Below, piece after piece: positions 26,274 to 38,000 of a DNA stretch of 64,000 nt (positions within the stretch are counted from its first letter, which is position 1; the number at the start of each line of letters is the position of its first letter). A program made the translations under genes and the position numbers. The DNA comes from Udeniomyces pyricola (lineage: Eukaryota; Basidiomycota; Tremellomycetes; Cystofilobasidiales; Mrakiaceae). The stretch lies in assembly GCA_039545295.1 (NCBI GenBank), contig BCIK01000002.1:816841-880840 (forward strand), in the 5' to 3' direction. The notes below the pieces were generated by a model. It had not been told where the DNA came from. It searched no databases and saw only the letters and a program-made list of their open reading frames with translations.

Positions 26274-27451
26274 CCTCTGTCATCGGTTTCATCCCCCCTT
26301 TTTTTTTTTCATCCTAGCGAACTTTTCTTCTCCTCGCTCGCTCCTTCGACAGTTTAACATCTGAGTGGGCAAGGGAAACAGGAGCTACTTCCAGACGCGA
26401 GTTTGGATAGTTGACGGATTGGGCGATCGATGAAGGCCAATACTACTCTTTTTTTCGCCCTTTTTCGCCCTCGACCTTGGGGCTCGGGCTAGCATTGACT
26501 TGACTACCTGTTGTCTTCTCATATGTCTCTTGCTTTCTTTTCCTTCCTTTCTTTGTTGATCTTCATCCTGACCCTGTCTCTTCAAGCATTGCCTCTCATT
26601 ACGTCATTTGACTCTTCGGCCCTTCATTCAATCCTATCTCTTTTCATGCAATCCCATCCCTTTCATTTTTCTCATTTACGTGTCCCCTCTTGTCTTGTCT
26701 TGCACTATCTTTCTCTCGCTAGGCCCTCTTCCTCTCCGTTTTAACAACTGTGTACTGTTTCCTCCATTCTGGCCGGTCGCGACCTCACCTTCACTTTCAA
26801 CCTAGCTCCCCCCCCCTCCCCCCTTGCAAGTACGTCCTCTATTCATTCCTCCCCACCATCATTCTGTCTTCACTTCATACCGCGACTCCGGCGTGAGCCG
26901 AGAAATCTCTGCCTAGCCTATCGCACCTTTCACTTCCGTCGCCAAAGCGGAAGTCTCCTCCCCCTTATTCAATCATCGTTTATTCGTACGTAATTAGGTC
27001 TCCGACGTGGTCATCTGTTGTTTCCTGTTCTTTCATCTCCTGTTCTTTCATTTACTATTCTAGGGGGTATCAAGGTCGTTTTTTCCTTCTCCTTCTCTCT
27101 CTTCCCTTCACCCCTGTTTTTCTTTTTAAATAGTAATGTGAGTATCGAGGTATCGGACCGATTGTAGTAGGCGGTTGTTATATAGTACGTTTGTTTAGGT
27201 ATGTAGCTCAATCGTCGTGTGATCACGTTACAGTACGAGGCTTTCACATTGTCACCATCATCCTGCGTCAGATGTGATGTTTGTGCGACGGGCTAGGATC
27301 GACGTCATTGGCATCATCTTCATCATGGTGACGTGACTAACGTAGTCTTCATTGCGGGGAATGTGAGATTCCGGAATGCATGATGAACTGGTGTTTCAAA
27401 GGACGAGGAAGATGAGGTTGAGAAGGCAGAAGGAGATGAAACCCGATGTCC
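26274..27451. other. Convergent 3' intergenic region
   Basis: 1.18 kb between the CENP-B-type gene (+) and the GH28 gene (-). Pyrimidine-rich, with a C9 run at about 26808-26816. The + frames at 26511-26805 are hydrophobic translations of CT-rich DNA with no coding signal. Confidence 0.6.
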
Positions 27452-30159
27452 CTAGATGGTATACTGAGGGAAAGTGGAAGGCAAGATTCAGGATATATAT
27501 AGAAAGAGAGGGAGAAATGATCAATCAGTTTCTTACCCATTTAAGGATCACAAAAAAAAAGGAAGCCAGCCATCCGATTAATTTCGGGCAACTTACGTTT
27601 TTGATCAAGTTCTTCACCGACGAAGGCGACACGGACGATCCACTTGTCGATGCCGTCTTGAGCGAGGACCAATCCCAGTCGCCCGTACAGGTGTTGGTAC
27701 CGCAGAGGACGTAGACGGGTTTCGCTTTGGGACCTGAGGTCGAGATGGACGTCGTTGCGCCGGAGAACTTGACGTTCTTGATGGGCACGCCCGAGGAGGC
27801 CGTCCCGGTTGGGCTGGAAGAGACGGAAAGGAGAGTAAAACGGTGAGTATGGATGGGATTGAGAGGCAAATTTGAGGAAAGGACGCGTGAGAACACAGAA
27901 AAAAGAAAGAAGAAAAAAAAAAAAAACATAGAAGAAAAAAACATTATTGTCAATCAGTTACTGACTAACTATTTTTGCTGTTGTCTTTGTTAACCCATGG
28001 CTAGGTAAAGTGACAAGAAAGGAGACTCCCCAGAAACAGAAGAAAAAAAATCCAATACATACGATCCATTCTCGTAATCCTGCTCAATGACGAGACCGTA
28101 ATCGGTGGCGCCCGTAACGGTGTTACCGATGTACTCCACGTCACTCACCGAGGCCGAGGTCGCACCTAAAATCCGAGAAAGAGACAGGAAAAAAAAGAAA
28201 AAAAAAGGAAAATGGAGATGTGGTTAGACGTGAGTGAAGTGTTTGTGAGGTCAGATCGAATCGTTCTTTGCAGAAGCGATCGATCATATATATGTATATA
28301 TATGTGTGTAGTACAGTAGATGGGCATGGGTTCGCGCGAAGCAAAGTGGACGAACCGTTGTAAGTCTTGATTCGGAGACCTGACAAGGTGGGGTTTGAAT
28401 TCATTGTACCAGCGAGATCACAGTGAGTCAGTCAGCCGAACCTTACGCGTACATCTGGGTGATTAATGATGGAGTTTATATATATGTAAGCGAAAGATAT
28501 AGAACTCACCGTTCGTGGATTTGGTGACGGTGTTTCCGCTGATGGTGACCCCTTTAACCACTTTACCGGTCTTGATCGATCCAATGGAGATCTACACGCA
28601 TAATCGAGCCAATGAATGAGCACGATGACCTCCCGGAGTAGATCTGCGACAAGAGTGAGGCCCTCAAGGAAAGAAGGGATAGAATCATGGACGCACGCCG
28701 TGACCGCCAATGCAGGTGTTGGAGTCAAAGACAAAGTTGTTGCCTTCGTTGAGAGCGAGGCAGTCATCTTGGTTGTTGCATTTAGAGTTTTTGATCGTGA
28801 TGCTATCACCGCTGACATCGAAGCTGAGAGGGTCAGTGAAAGGCCCGGGAAGGAGAGAAGAAAAAGAAGTAGTGAAGAAAGAACGTTGTATAAGTATTAA
28901 TATGGACCCTTGTCCATCGTGCGAGCAACTCGCATCGGCTCCCACAGCATATTATATATATATATGTGTGTGTGTCTGTAGTATCAGCCTAGACAACTTC
29001 TTACCAATCACTGTTATGTCCGAGGGCTTTGCCGTCGCTTCCGAGCTTGTTGCCAGCTGAAGTGTCAATGTCGATGTTGGAAAGCGTCAAGGCCTTGCTG
29101 CCATCGCCGTTCACAGAGAACGTCTGGACCGGAGCGTTTTTGACCTTAAGACTGGGCTCACAAAGAGGACGAAAGACACAAGGATGGGACAGGACGGATA
29201 AGGGATGGCATACATGATTTGTGTCAGACTTGCGAGGTGTAATAAATAGTATTTGGGAGACAATCATATAGTCGATTAAACGGACGCACTCTTTGAACTG
29301 GCCGCTCATCTTGACCTTGAGGAACTTTGGCTTGGTCTTGCCGCCGTTGGAACCCTTGCCGTCCCAGTAGCTTGCTCCATTACCGTCAAACGTATGCGAG
29401 TTGCCGTTGAACCTAAGTCAAGGAAAAGGACGTGGTGATCAATCATGTGTCAGGTAAGACCGCATCTCTTCCCTCTTTCTGTCAACGTCTACCATATCCC
29501 CTCAGCTGGCCACCTTGGTCCGTACCCTTCATCTTAATGAAGTGGAGCTTACACGATACCTGATCCAGCGATTGAGAAGAGGGGTCCGGCCCAGGCCTTT
29601 TCCCCTCCAAAAGTCACGTCTCCTTGAAGATTAACGACAGCATTGTCGGGGAGACCTGTGAGATCGAATGTCTCGCCGGAAGGAACAGTCTATGTTGAAC
29701 GATAAGGTAGCGTGGAGTCAATTCAGCAAAGCTGTCGGATGAGAAGAACAGAGGTGAGAAGAACAGAGGTGAGAAGAACAGAGGTGAGAAGAGTATGATT
29801 AGGACTCGAGCAGAGAGAAAGGACAGACGAATGAATTGATGTTAATCCTATTCACAAGAGAAGAGTTGCGGGGATCAGTGGTGTGCGACAGTACAGGTGA
29901 GCGTACACTGGACACCATGGATGAAGTACCTACGTCGAGCACTTCTTGGCACTGTAAGCGATGAAGACACCAGTACAAAGTAGTCAGTAATCAGAATTTA
30001 TTGGCGAGGGGATCGAACGCAAAAAATGGTTATCTTGAGGACCGACTTTGCAACGTCGCTGAGCGAGGAGATGGTGCCGGTGCATCGCTTAGAGGGTGCT
30101 ACGGAGGCAAGCGTGAGCGTGGAAGTAGCAAGCAGTAGGAAAGGGTGAGCAAGCAGCAT
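27452..30159 (-). CDS. Secreted endopolygalacturonase, GH28
   Basis: Hydrolyses alpha-1,4-galacturonosyl links in pectin outside the cell. Twelve exons close to 371 aa: 30047-30159, 29934-29951, 29895-29907, 29553-29689, 29290-29412, 29005-29151, 28697-28823, 28510-28591, 28356-28379, 28063-28165, 27597-27813, 27452-27463. A signal peptide (MLLAHPFLLLATSTLTLASV) precedes mature Cys-containing sequence. GH28 hallmarks: TVPSGETFDLTG, SYWDGKGSNGGKTKPKF, NSD (usual NTD; the catalytic Asp is kept), NQDDCLALN with the Asp pair, GGHGISIGS, and RIK in LRIKTYNG. Parts of the model are tentative: a 13-nt micro-exon at 29895-29907 is needed to keep frame, and a 12-nt last exon encodes YTI-stop. The fold is a right-handed parallel beta-helix in known members. 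A 15-bp minisatellite lies in the intron at 29741. Confidence 0.92.
29741..29793. repeat. 15-bp minisatellite in a GH28 intron
   Basis: GAGAAGAACAGAGGT is repeated three times without mismatch (29741-29785) plus an 8-bp partial copy. Confidence 0.95.
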
Positions 30160-31266
30160 GGCTGATAGTACAGGGAGAGTAAGGCGTAGGAGGGAGGGCG
30201 AGGAAGTGTTAGGATTGAGGATAGGATATAGGAAGTCGAGAAAAGCTTTGGCCTTTGTACATTCTTTTCAGAGTGCTTGATCTTTTGATTTTTGAGGGTT
30301 CCAGGGTGCTTGGTCTTTTGAGGGTACCCAGTATTGGATCCCCAGCGTTCTCCTTAGACTGTCCTGAGGGAGACCCACATGCGTCCTGTCCTAGCGTGCG
30401 GGCAGAAGTTAGGGGTCCACTCGGCCCGGCGTTGGTCAATCATCCGTCTCCGGTTGAAATGGGTGAGTCCAAGCGCGCTACTGTAAGAGATCATCACGTG
30501 TCGTTCCCAACGTCGAGCTGGATTGGCTAGTGAATCAACCGATTAGGTTTAAAAGCTAGCTTCAAGGTGAGAGTTTGTAGGCCTAGTTAATCAGTATCAA
30601 GGCAGAAGAGGTGAGTCCAGAGTGGGCCATTGTGACCAGATCAAGGCGAGCGGGCGAGATTGACGGGGTATCATCAAAAGTAGCCGGTCGGTCGGCCTGA
30701 GACGTCAGCGTCATTGGGCCGTCAGGGGTCCGGGAACCTAGCTGCAGCTGCGTCAGGCCAATCAGGGACACGCATAGGAACCACATCGGGTGTGAAATGG
30801 AAGCTGTCTGATCAGTCAAGTCCGTCGTCAAGATAGTACGATGTGTACTTGGGATAAGGTGAAGAAGCTAGCTGGAAGCCGTGGGCATCCGCGTGGAGTG
30901 AAGACAAACCCCAAGCTATACTTGCTATAGAGTACTGCACGGATGTCATTGGACTGCTCAGTTTGGGTCAGTCATATCAGTATGTTCATGTATGCATGTC
31001 TTCCACCGGTCGATCACGTGATAGCGCCTCTAGGTGGACTTCCTCCGAAGGACATGTACTGAGGTCATCGTGTTAGCTCGCATCTTGGATCTATCCATAG
31101 TAAATGCAGTCACAAAACAAAACTTAAAGTGACTGGAAGGATGGAATAAGAAAATGAAAACACGTATCATTCTCATCCCAGTCGCGTCGATCTGACCTTA
31201 CATAAATCCTTCAGGCGCTATCGTCATTCCTCTCTCTCTCTCTATATATATATTATGTATATAAGT
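30160..31266. promoter_or_regulatory. GH28 upstream region / 3' flank of FAD oxidoreductase gene
   Basis: 1.1 kb on the 5' side of the GH28 gene. It holds an imperfect direct repeat at about 30272-30330 (AGTGCTTGATCTTTTGA ... GAGGGTTCC, then GGTGCTTGGTCTTTTGAGGG). A (TA)n stretch lies near 31240-31254. No gene seen. Confidence 0.55.
30272..30330. repeat. Imperfect direct repeat upstream of GH28
   Basis: Two copies of GTGCTTG(A/G)TCTTTTGA followed by GAGGGT(T/A)CC, separated by a few bases and ending about 110 bp upstream of the GH28 ATG on the minus strand. Possibly regulatory. Confidence 0.6.
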
Positions 31267-34015
31267 TCACCACTTGCCCAACTCCACAGCCTCCTCCACT
31301 TTTTCTCCATCTACAACGACATCTCCTCCCTCGACAGTCTTGCCCGTCTTGATCAACGGAGGAGCCTCCCTCGCCGCCCTCTCCAGTCGCTCGTTTGTTA
31401 GCTCAAAACTACGGGGCAGTCGCGCGTCCCAAGTCGAGGTGAGTAAGGTATGAGCGAGAGCGCGAGTGCAGTTGACGATTCGAGACATGCCTGAATGGAT
31501 CCCACGAACAAATAGAATTCAAGAACAAAAAACAGAGAAGATAAGGGGAATCAAGGTACGGGTGAGTTTAGAGAAACATGTCTGCGAAGCGGAATGGGAG
31601 GTACGATCAGAGCGATGCACTAGATAGGCAAGATCAACGAACCGTGTCCGTGGAACCCAGCCGCGATCCATAAGCCATCTTCGATGGATCCAACCAATGG
31701 AAGAACATCCCGAGAGTAGGCCATGATACCTGGGATATATATGGCAGAGCTTTAGCGAACCGGAGCAAGCGAGCATTGAACGAGAAAAGGCATCGATATA
31801 GGATGATTGAGGGGACTGACCTGTCCATACCCGAAGTAGCCCGTCTTTGCCGGGCGTCTCCGCTGGCCAATCTGCAAACGTCTTCTTGCAGTAATCAGCA
31901 AGGTCTAAGGATAAGGAAGAGTCAAAGTAGTCGATGAGGATGAGAAAGGCCGACGCGGAAAGGCGTAATCAGCAAGGTACACCCCTCCAGGCTCGAGCGG
32001 CCAGCTTGGGTAGATCAACACATCCGAATGAAGGAGAGTTGTGCTCATGGAATGGGCACTGAACGTACACTTTTCGACACCTGGAAGAACGACGCTATCA
32101 TCCGTTACACCCAACATTTCGCTTCTCTTTGCAATCCCTTCCGCGACGACCACGCCCCAGCCAACGCCCATGACGAATCCCTCCTTCCCGATCGGAGGGT
32201 GCCGAGGTTTGGCAGCATGACCATTGGTGACTGGAGAAGAGGATGTTGAGGTAGTCGTGCTGTCGTCGTTTGGCTTGGCGTAGGGTGAGACTAAGTAGGG
32301 CCCGTTTTCGAACCCGTAAGTGTAAGCAACAGGAGGGAAGGTGGAGGGAGGTAGGATGTGGGAGGCGTGGCCGCGGACGGGGGTAATGCTGACGACACAA
32401 GCGTATCACCAGTGATGTCAGCGTTGTTCGTACTTTTGGAACGATACAGAAAGGACTAGAGGCCAGACTTACTGATCTTTGACCAATGATCCCTTTGGCA
32501 CGAGATGGGGAGTATGAGCATTAGTAGCGAGGATAACATTTTGGGCCCGGATCGTACCCCGGTCAGTGCCGACAATCCATGTCGAGCTGGCAGGATCCCG
32601 TTCGATCGACTGGGTGGGCGTCCAGGAGAATAGAGAGATTCTAGAGGGGACGGAAGAGGAAAGGGCGGATTGAAGCAGCTTGGTGGCGAGTTTACTATGA
32701 TGAGAGTGGAGAGGATCGAGGGTATAGGCACAACATGATAAGCATCATTGTTGAGGTAACAATTCCTCAGAGTCCACTCGACAGCTTGTACTTATAAACT
32801 TACTGAGGCTGAACCGATCCGGCTGGTCTCACGGCTACTCCTACGGCTTGAGGATTTCTGGAGATCTAAGAAAAATGACGGGAACAACGCTATCAGTAAA
32901 CAGACACATAGTTACCATCGCGGTGCAGGCACAGTGAATATGGAAACGAAGGACAAGAAGGTTGATTCACCCGCTGAGCCTCTTCTGGGTTGTCGATAAA
33001 TTGCGTCGAAATGTCAGGAGGCAGGCCGAACGCTTTGCGGGCCCGCAGCCAATCGTTACGGGCGTTTCGTCGGGTCTCGACCTGGTCAGCCTCAAAGTAG
33101 ACTTCATCAGAGGAAGAAAAATAAGCATATAGTGGTGAGCTCAAGAACGTCTGTGCACCCTTATGTGAATCTTCGGCACGGGAACCGAGCTTCCGGCACC
33201 CTGGCTGCCAACAAAGAAAACGACTCCTCACCATCGAGCAACGATCCCTTCCAAAGTCCGACGTCTTCTGTCCAACCTTCATCTTCGATGATGCCGACTG
33301 TGGTTCGGTAATTATCGAGCTCATCCTCGATGATTCGGACGGCTTCTTCGGCATCGACGCCGGCCCCGCCTTGGGCGAGGGGCGCAAGTAGCGCTGGGAA
33401 CGCGTGCGAGGTCGCTGGGCAAAGATGACCCCCGTTTCGACCACCTGTGATGGCGGTTACGACGACGAAGAACAGAAGCGCAAAGAACAGAAGTGCGAAG
33501 GTGTAAGTACTGGCGAAACGGGACTCCATGGTGCCGTGAAGCTTGGAACAAACAGCATGATCACTCACTAGCTCCGGAGGCCACATCCTTTGCCTCGAGC
33601 ACCACCAGTGACTTGCCCGTACCAGCCGATCCCGGTCGTGTCAGTTGGTAAGCAAGCGAAGCACCTATACGAACAACCATGATGGTAACCAACTTGTACG
33701 TAAGATTAAGTGTTTCAATCTGCAAAGAATGAACCGAAGAACGAGGTTCAAAAGGTGAATGTGACGAACCCGTCATGCCTGCGCCTACGATGACATAATC
33801 CGCTGTAGCGGGCAACTCGGCATCTCTCCCATGATCAAAGAGACTTGTTGGACCTTTGTTCTGGTGATGAGGAGGAAAGTCAAAGGCTGCATCGGTGAGG
33901 GAGATGTGTCTGTAGTATGTACGAGCAGAGGACAATGGGCAGATTGGGAGGATGGGCGTACTGTTGCTTGCCAGTAAGACTCCGTCGACGTGAAGGGTTG
34001 TGGGAATTTGGACAT
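31267..34015 (-). CDS. FAD-dependent oxidoreductase, DAO superfamily
   Basis: Flavoenzyme of the amino-acid/sarcosine/glycine oxidase (DAO) superfamily; substrate unknown. The first exon (33962-34015) reads MSKFPQPFTSTESYWQAT, matching the SxW N-terminus of fungal DAO proteins. The next exon carries the Rossmann dinucleotide motif ADYVIVGAGMTG. Later exons have VVLEAKDVASGASGRNGGHL (the typical RNGGH), EVYFEADQVETRRNARND, a mid-region NVILATNAHTPHLVPKG, GVGWGVV, MAYSRDVLPLVGSIEDGL and the C-terminal FAD-binding signature AAGFHGHGMSRI. It ends in a charged tail (VEEAVELGKW). There is no signal peptide or membrane span, so it is probably cytosolic or peroxisomal, though no clear C-terminal SKL is present. 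The splice between the first two exons does not close in frame with the sites I can see, so the 5' end is provisional. Confidence 0.88.
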
Positions 34016-34301
34016 GTGAGCAGGAGATGATTAAGGGAACTGAGAGAGATAGGCGGGGGCGATGATGGATGGTCGATGTATGTTGGTTGGAGGACGATGG
34101 AGATGGGCAGGAAGGACACTGTCGACTCAGGTCGATTTATTACGGTAACAAGATAGCGGCGCTCAATGGGCTTCGGCTTCGACCGACCTCGGTTTTAGTC
34201 CCGACTTGTCAACGTTCCAGATCGCTCCAGCTTCAAGCTTCATCAATCATCTATCTGCGTCGTCCATCAGCTCGTCGATATCAGATCCGATAACGACAGT
34301 C

Positions 34302-34448
34302 ATGCACGCACTGTTTCCCGCGGCCAAACCCTTGACGTCGAGGGTCCTCATTTTGGCCAGTGCACTCATCGCTATCACCATCCACCTTTGGTCGCTCAGG
34401 ACAAGTAGAAACGCGTCCCAACTGGACACCGACCATATCATGCAGTGA
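34302..34448 (+). CDS. Possible small single-span membrane protein (48 aa)
   Basis: ATG to stop encodes 48 residues, MHALFPAAKPLTSRVLILAS at the start, then SALIAITIHLWSL, a likely transmembrane helix, and a polar tail ending DTDHIMQ. Mitochondrial inner-membrane microproteins have this layout. It is divergent from the FAD oxidoreductase by under 300 bp, and a short upstream ORF begins near 34167. It has no recognised family and chance is not excluded. Confidence 0.35.
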   Translation: MHALFPAAKPLTSRVLILASALIAITIHLWSLRTSRNASQLDTDHIMQ

Positions 34449-35085
34449 GCCAATTAGGCAACGAGTTAAATAAGACCGTCACCATCGACCTGCAGTACAC
34501 ATATTATATACATATATATCTCCCAGTCTTCAAGATGAAACTTCATGTTCGCGGTCTCTATGCAAGCCAATGAAGAACAAAGTTTCTAGGTATAGATGGG
34601 TTCGTGCGGATCAAGAACATTTGTATGAGTAGGGTCACGAAATCGCGAGACAGGTGTATGTTCGAAAGCAAAATGAGTGGAAAAAAAAGAGAAGAAAAGA
34701 AAAAAAGGCAAGCGAGCGAAATGATGGGTCGGAATCGGCGGGGGTGTATGTGGGTGTATGTAAGTGTATGTGGGTGTGCATGGGAAGCCGGGAGTAAAGC
34801 AAGATTGTGTGGGAAGAGGGGAAAGTGAAGGAACAACAGGAAGAAGAGGAGGATCAAGGAAAAGGAACGAGCAAAGTATGACGGCAAAGCTAGCTTGCCA
34901 CAAGTCCACATAGCCAGAGTGTGAGAAGGATAGTCTGCCTGGGTTTCGGAAGGCTTCTAGAGGAAAAATCTTGATGCATGCAAAATACGGCGAAGAGGAT
35001 GAAAAAAAAAAAGTTTGGAACGGGAAATGTATGCAAAGAGGCCGTGAGGCCAAGGAAGATCTGAGGTATCTTGGGACTTGACGAT
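34449..35085. other. Spacer downstream of the KRE6-like gene
   Basis: 637 bp. The 3' UTR side of the minus-strand KRE6-like gene. GT-rich short repeats (TGTATGTGGGTG-type at about 34745-34780) and purine-rich stretches. The Phe/Leu/His-rich minus-strand ORFs here are low-complexity translations. Confidence 0.55.
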
Positions 35086-38000
35086 TTAAGTGCAGCCATC
35101 CTGTGAGTAGTGTAAGCAGATAGGGATAGATGCTGGTGAGCACGCATGGACCAAAACATAATCAGGCGGAGAAAGAATTTGACGCACGACGAGAGAGTTG
35201 CTGATGGATAAAGAAAAGGTAAGGTCAGTCAGAGGCTTTTGTCCAGTCGCGTTTCGAGGAAAACCGATGTCGAACGTACTTGGGCCAAGCCTTGTCCGGG
35301 CTCAGTTCCTTCCAGACGGTAAGGTTGTAGTTCTACGCAGGGCAAACAGATATCGCAGAGACTCAGCTGGAGTCACGGTGCTTGAATCGGTGGGCATGAT
35401 CAAGGCAAGGCTTACGCTATAGGCCTCGGGATATCGAGCAATGTAACTAGCGGTGGGCATTGTATCGGGATCGCACCCAATGTTCTGTCGCAACAATAGA
35501 ACGAGATGTTTAGTAAATGATGACTAAAGCAGAGCTGTGGGTAGAAAGAATGGAAGGCACCAACCTTTTTGCTCGGATCTTGGTAGACTCGGATGTAGTC
35601 AATGTCCATATGGACGGGGTAGAGCTCGGCCAGGGCTTCATACACAGATAGGAACAATCCCGAGGATGTCAAAGTCAGTAAGAATATGGCTGGGCGAACG
35701 CCATTTGGATGGTTACAATATGATACATACATTCGTACTCGATCTGAAGATCACCATAAGCAAACGTAAGACAACATGGTCAGTGAGTTGCCCCCCATGA
35801 CACAGCTTTTGTGATTGTAGCAGGAACGCTTACTTCTCCAACTACAAGGGAGGGGGGGGGGGAGCAGGGACCAAGGGAAGGAGAGGGTGGGAGGAAGATG
35901 GCAAAGATCAAGATCAAGAACGAGGACAAAGTCAGGTTTCTGTACATATACGGGGCAAGTATCCCGGTAGGTCATTTGAGGAACGTACACGCAAGGGACA
36001 GTGCCAGATTGACGATGATGTCTGAAGGGTTTAGAGAAGTGACGTGACGTATCCACCGATGAGGATGACGAAGAAGGTGTTAGTCACTATTGGCTCGCTG
36101 CAGAGTAGAGCAAGCGCATTCGGCCAGGTTGGTTGAACAGTATGAACGCGTGATGACGTACACATCGGTTCCTCTGGAACAGGTCGATCTCCGACCTCCA
36201 AGACTGTGTTTGCGGCCATACCCGGACCTTTGTAGGTCCACGAAGGCGTGTCGTTGCTGAACCAAGCTGATGAGATGGGGAAAAGAAGAAAGAATATATA
36301 AGAAGAAAGGATAGAGAATAGCGGAATGAGTACAACTCGCGAGACGTTGATTTGTAGACATTTCTGATTAAGCACGTCAGACGGGACTCACTGATGTAAC
36401 CATCGTTACCCGTCTGTATAACCAGATGAAACAAGAACCAGAGGGGGATCAACATCAACTCTTCTGGATTTGCCAACCAAGCTCCTTCCCTCAGCACACA
36501 TCGAACGCTGCCTGTCAACTCACCTCGTACTCAAAAGCGAAAACAGCAAACTCAGTACCCTTAGTGCCATCGGTTAGGACTTCGTATGCGTTTTGATTGG
36601 TGGTCGTCAAGCACGAAACGGATTGCTGGAGCTGACCTCCAGAGTAAGAGTTGAGCGCTGTAAGAGTGTCATTATAGCTAGAGGGGAGGATCAATGATCA
36701 GTAGATGTACAAGCGTCAGCTCGCGTAGAGAAAAGACAAGCGAGTATAGAGTCAAGGCTTGAGATCAGGACAAAACATACATGACGGCGTTTGTCTCACT
36801 GTAGGAACGATGCGGTTTGAGAGCAAGAGGAGTAGTGTATAGTCAGTAGCTGAAAAGAACCAGACTTGTAGCAAACGAGGCACTGACTTCAAGAACTGTT
36901 ATACAATCAGAAGTCAAAGTAAACAATCGGAAGTAGACAACTATGAGTGAAGGTTCTGTGATTGGCCGTTCTACTATCCTGGCTACGAGGTACTCACATT
37001 GTAGTATGGGTTGAACGGCGCAAACTGCCCAGACTGAGACACCTGTCCAAGACGCGTGGTGTGGTCGACTTGAGCTTCGATGAGATCGATTTCTGGAGCC
37101 GAGCGACCCTTCCAAGTGCCATCCGAATGCTTGGGTCCGGGGTGGGTATCGTCATTCGGACAAGTGCATCGACTAAGTCTCTGGCCGGGCAGGAAAGAGA
37201 CTGGAGTTGACCATTCGTTGGCTGTGGCAGCAGCGGCAGGAACACCATCGATGGACTGATTCGCAGCAGTTCCAACGTCGCAAGTATCATAAGAGTAGGG
37301 CCAGAGTCCGTCGAGAGAAGAACCATAACCGACTCGACCTGAATGCGAGAGACGTAGGCATAATGACAACAGGTCAGCTCGAGATGAGGTTCAAAGATTA
37401 GATCTGATCCAGCAGACACAGACGGGAAGCGAACATCACTGACCGAGGTTTCCAAGAGTCCAGATGGCAGGCCAGAGACCCCAGACATCCGGTCGTCCAG
37501 GCAGTCGAACAGCAGCCTCGATACGACCCCCGGTGAAACTGAAGGAGGTAACAAAACGGAAGCGGTCAGATATGGAGACAATCGGGAGAACCAGAGAATC
37601 CCGAGTGGGTGCAAGGCACGCACCAAAATTTATTCCATGTCGAAATTTCAGAGCCGGTGTAGCTGCAAGTTGAAAAGAGAGGAAATAAAGTCAGACATGT
37701 AAGAAACGATTGAGCCATCAACTATGCTAGACCAAAGAGCTTCGGGACTTGGCTCTCACTTGAGATCATGCTGCACATGTGTCGAGAGGGTCATTCGAAG
37801 AGATCCATTCTTGGTCGTGACTGCTCGAGGGTCGTAGTACTCAAGATCGCTGGTAGCCCATGCGTGCTGGTTGAATCATTAGATGAAGGTGAGCAAACAG
37901 GATGAGGATGAGCACGCGTTGACAGCTGCCGACGCAGGCATAGTCTTTACAGGCTTGAACGCTCACCAGATCGTTTGACTCCCAGAATGGATCATCTCCC

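Noticed and set aside
29741..29793. Direct repeats considered as a CRISPR array
   Set aside because: Tandem 15-bp minisatellite without spacers, in a eukaryotic intron.
34558..35143. Phe/Leu/His-rich minus-strand frames
   Set aside because: Lie beyond the last KRE6-like exon; the GT-rich and A-rich repeats explain them. The real gene end is the 15-nt exon at 35086.
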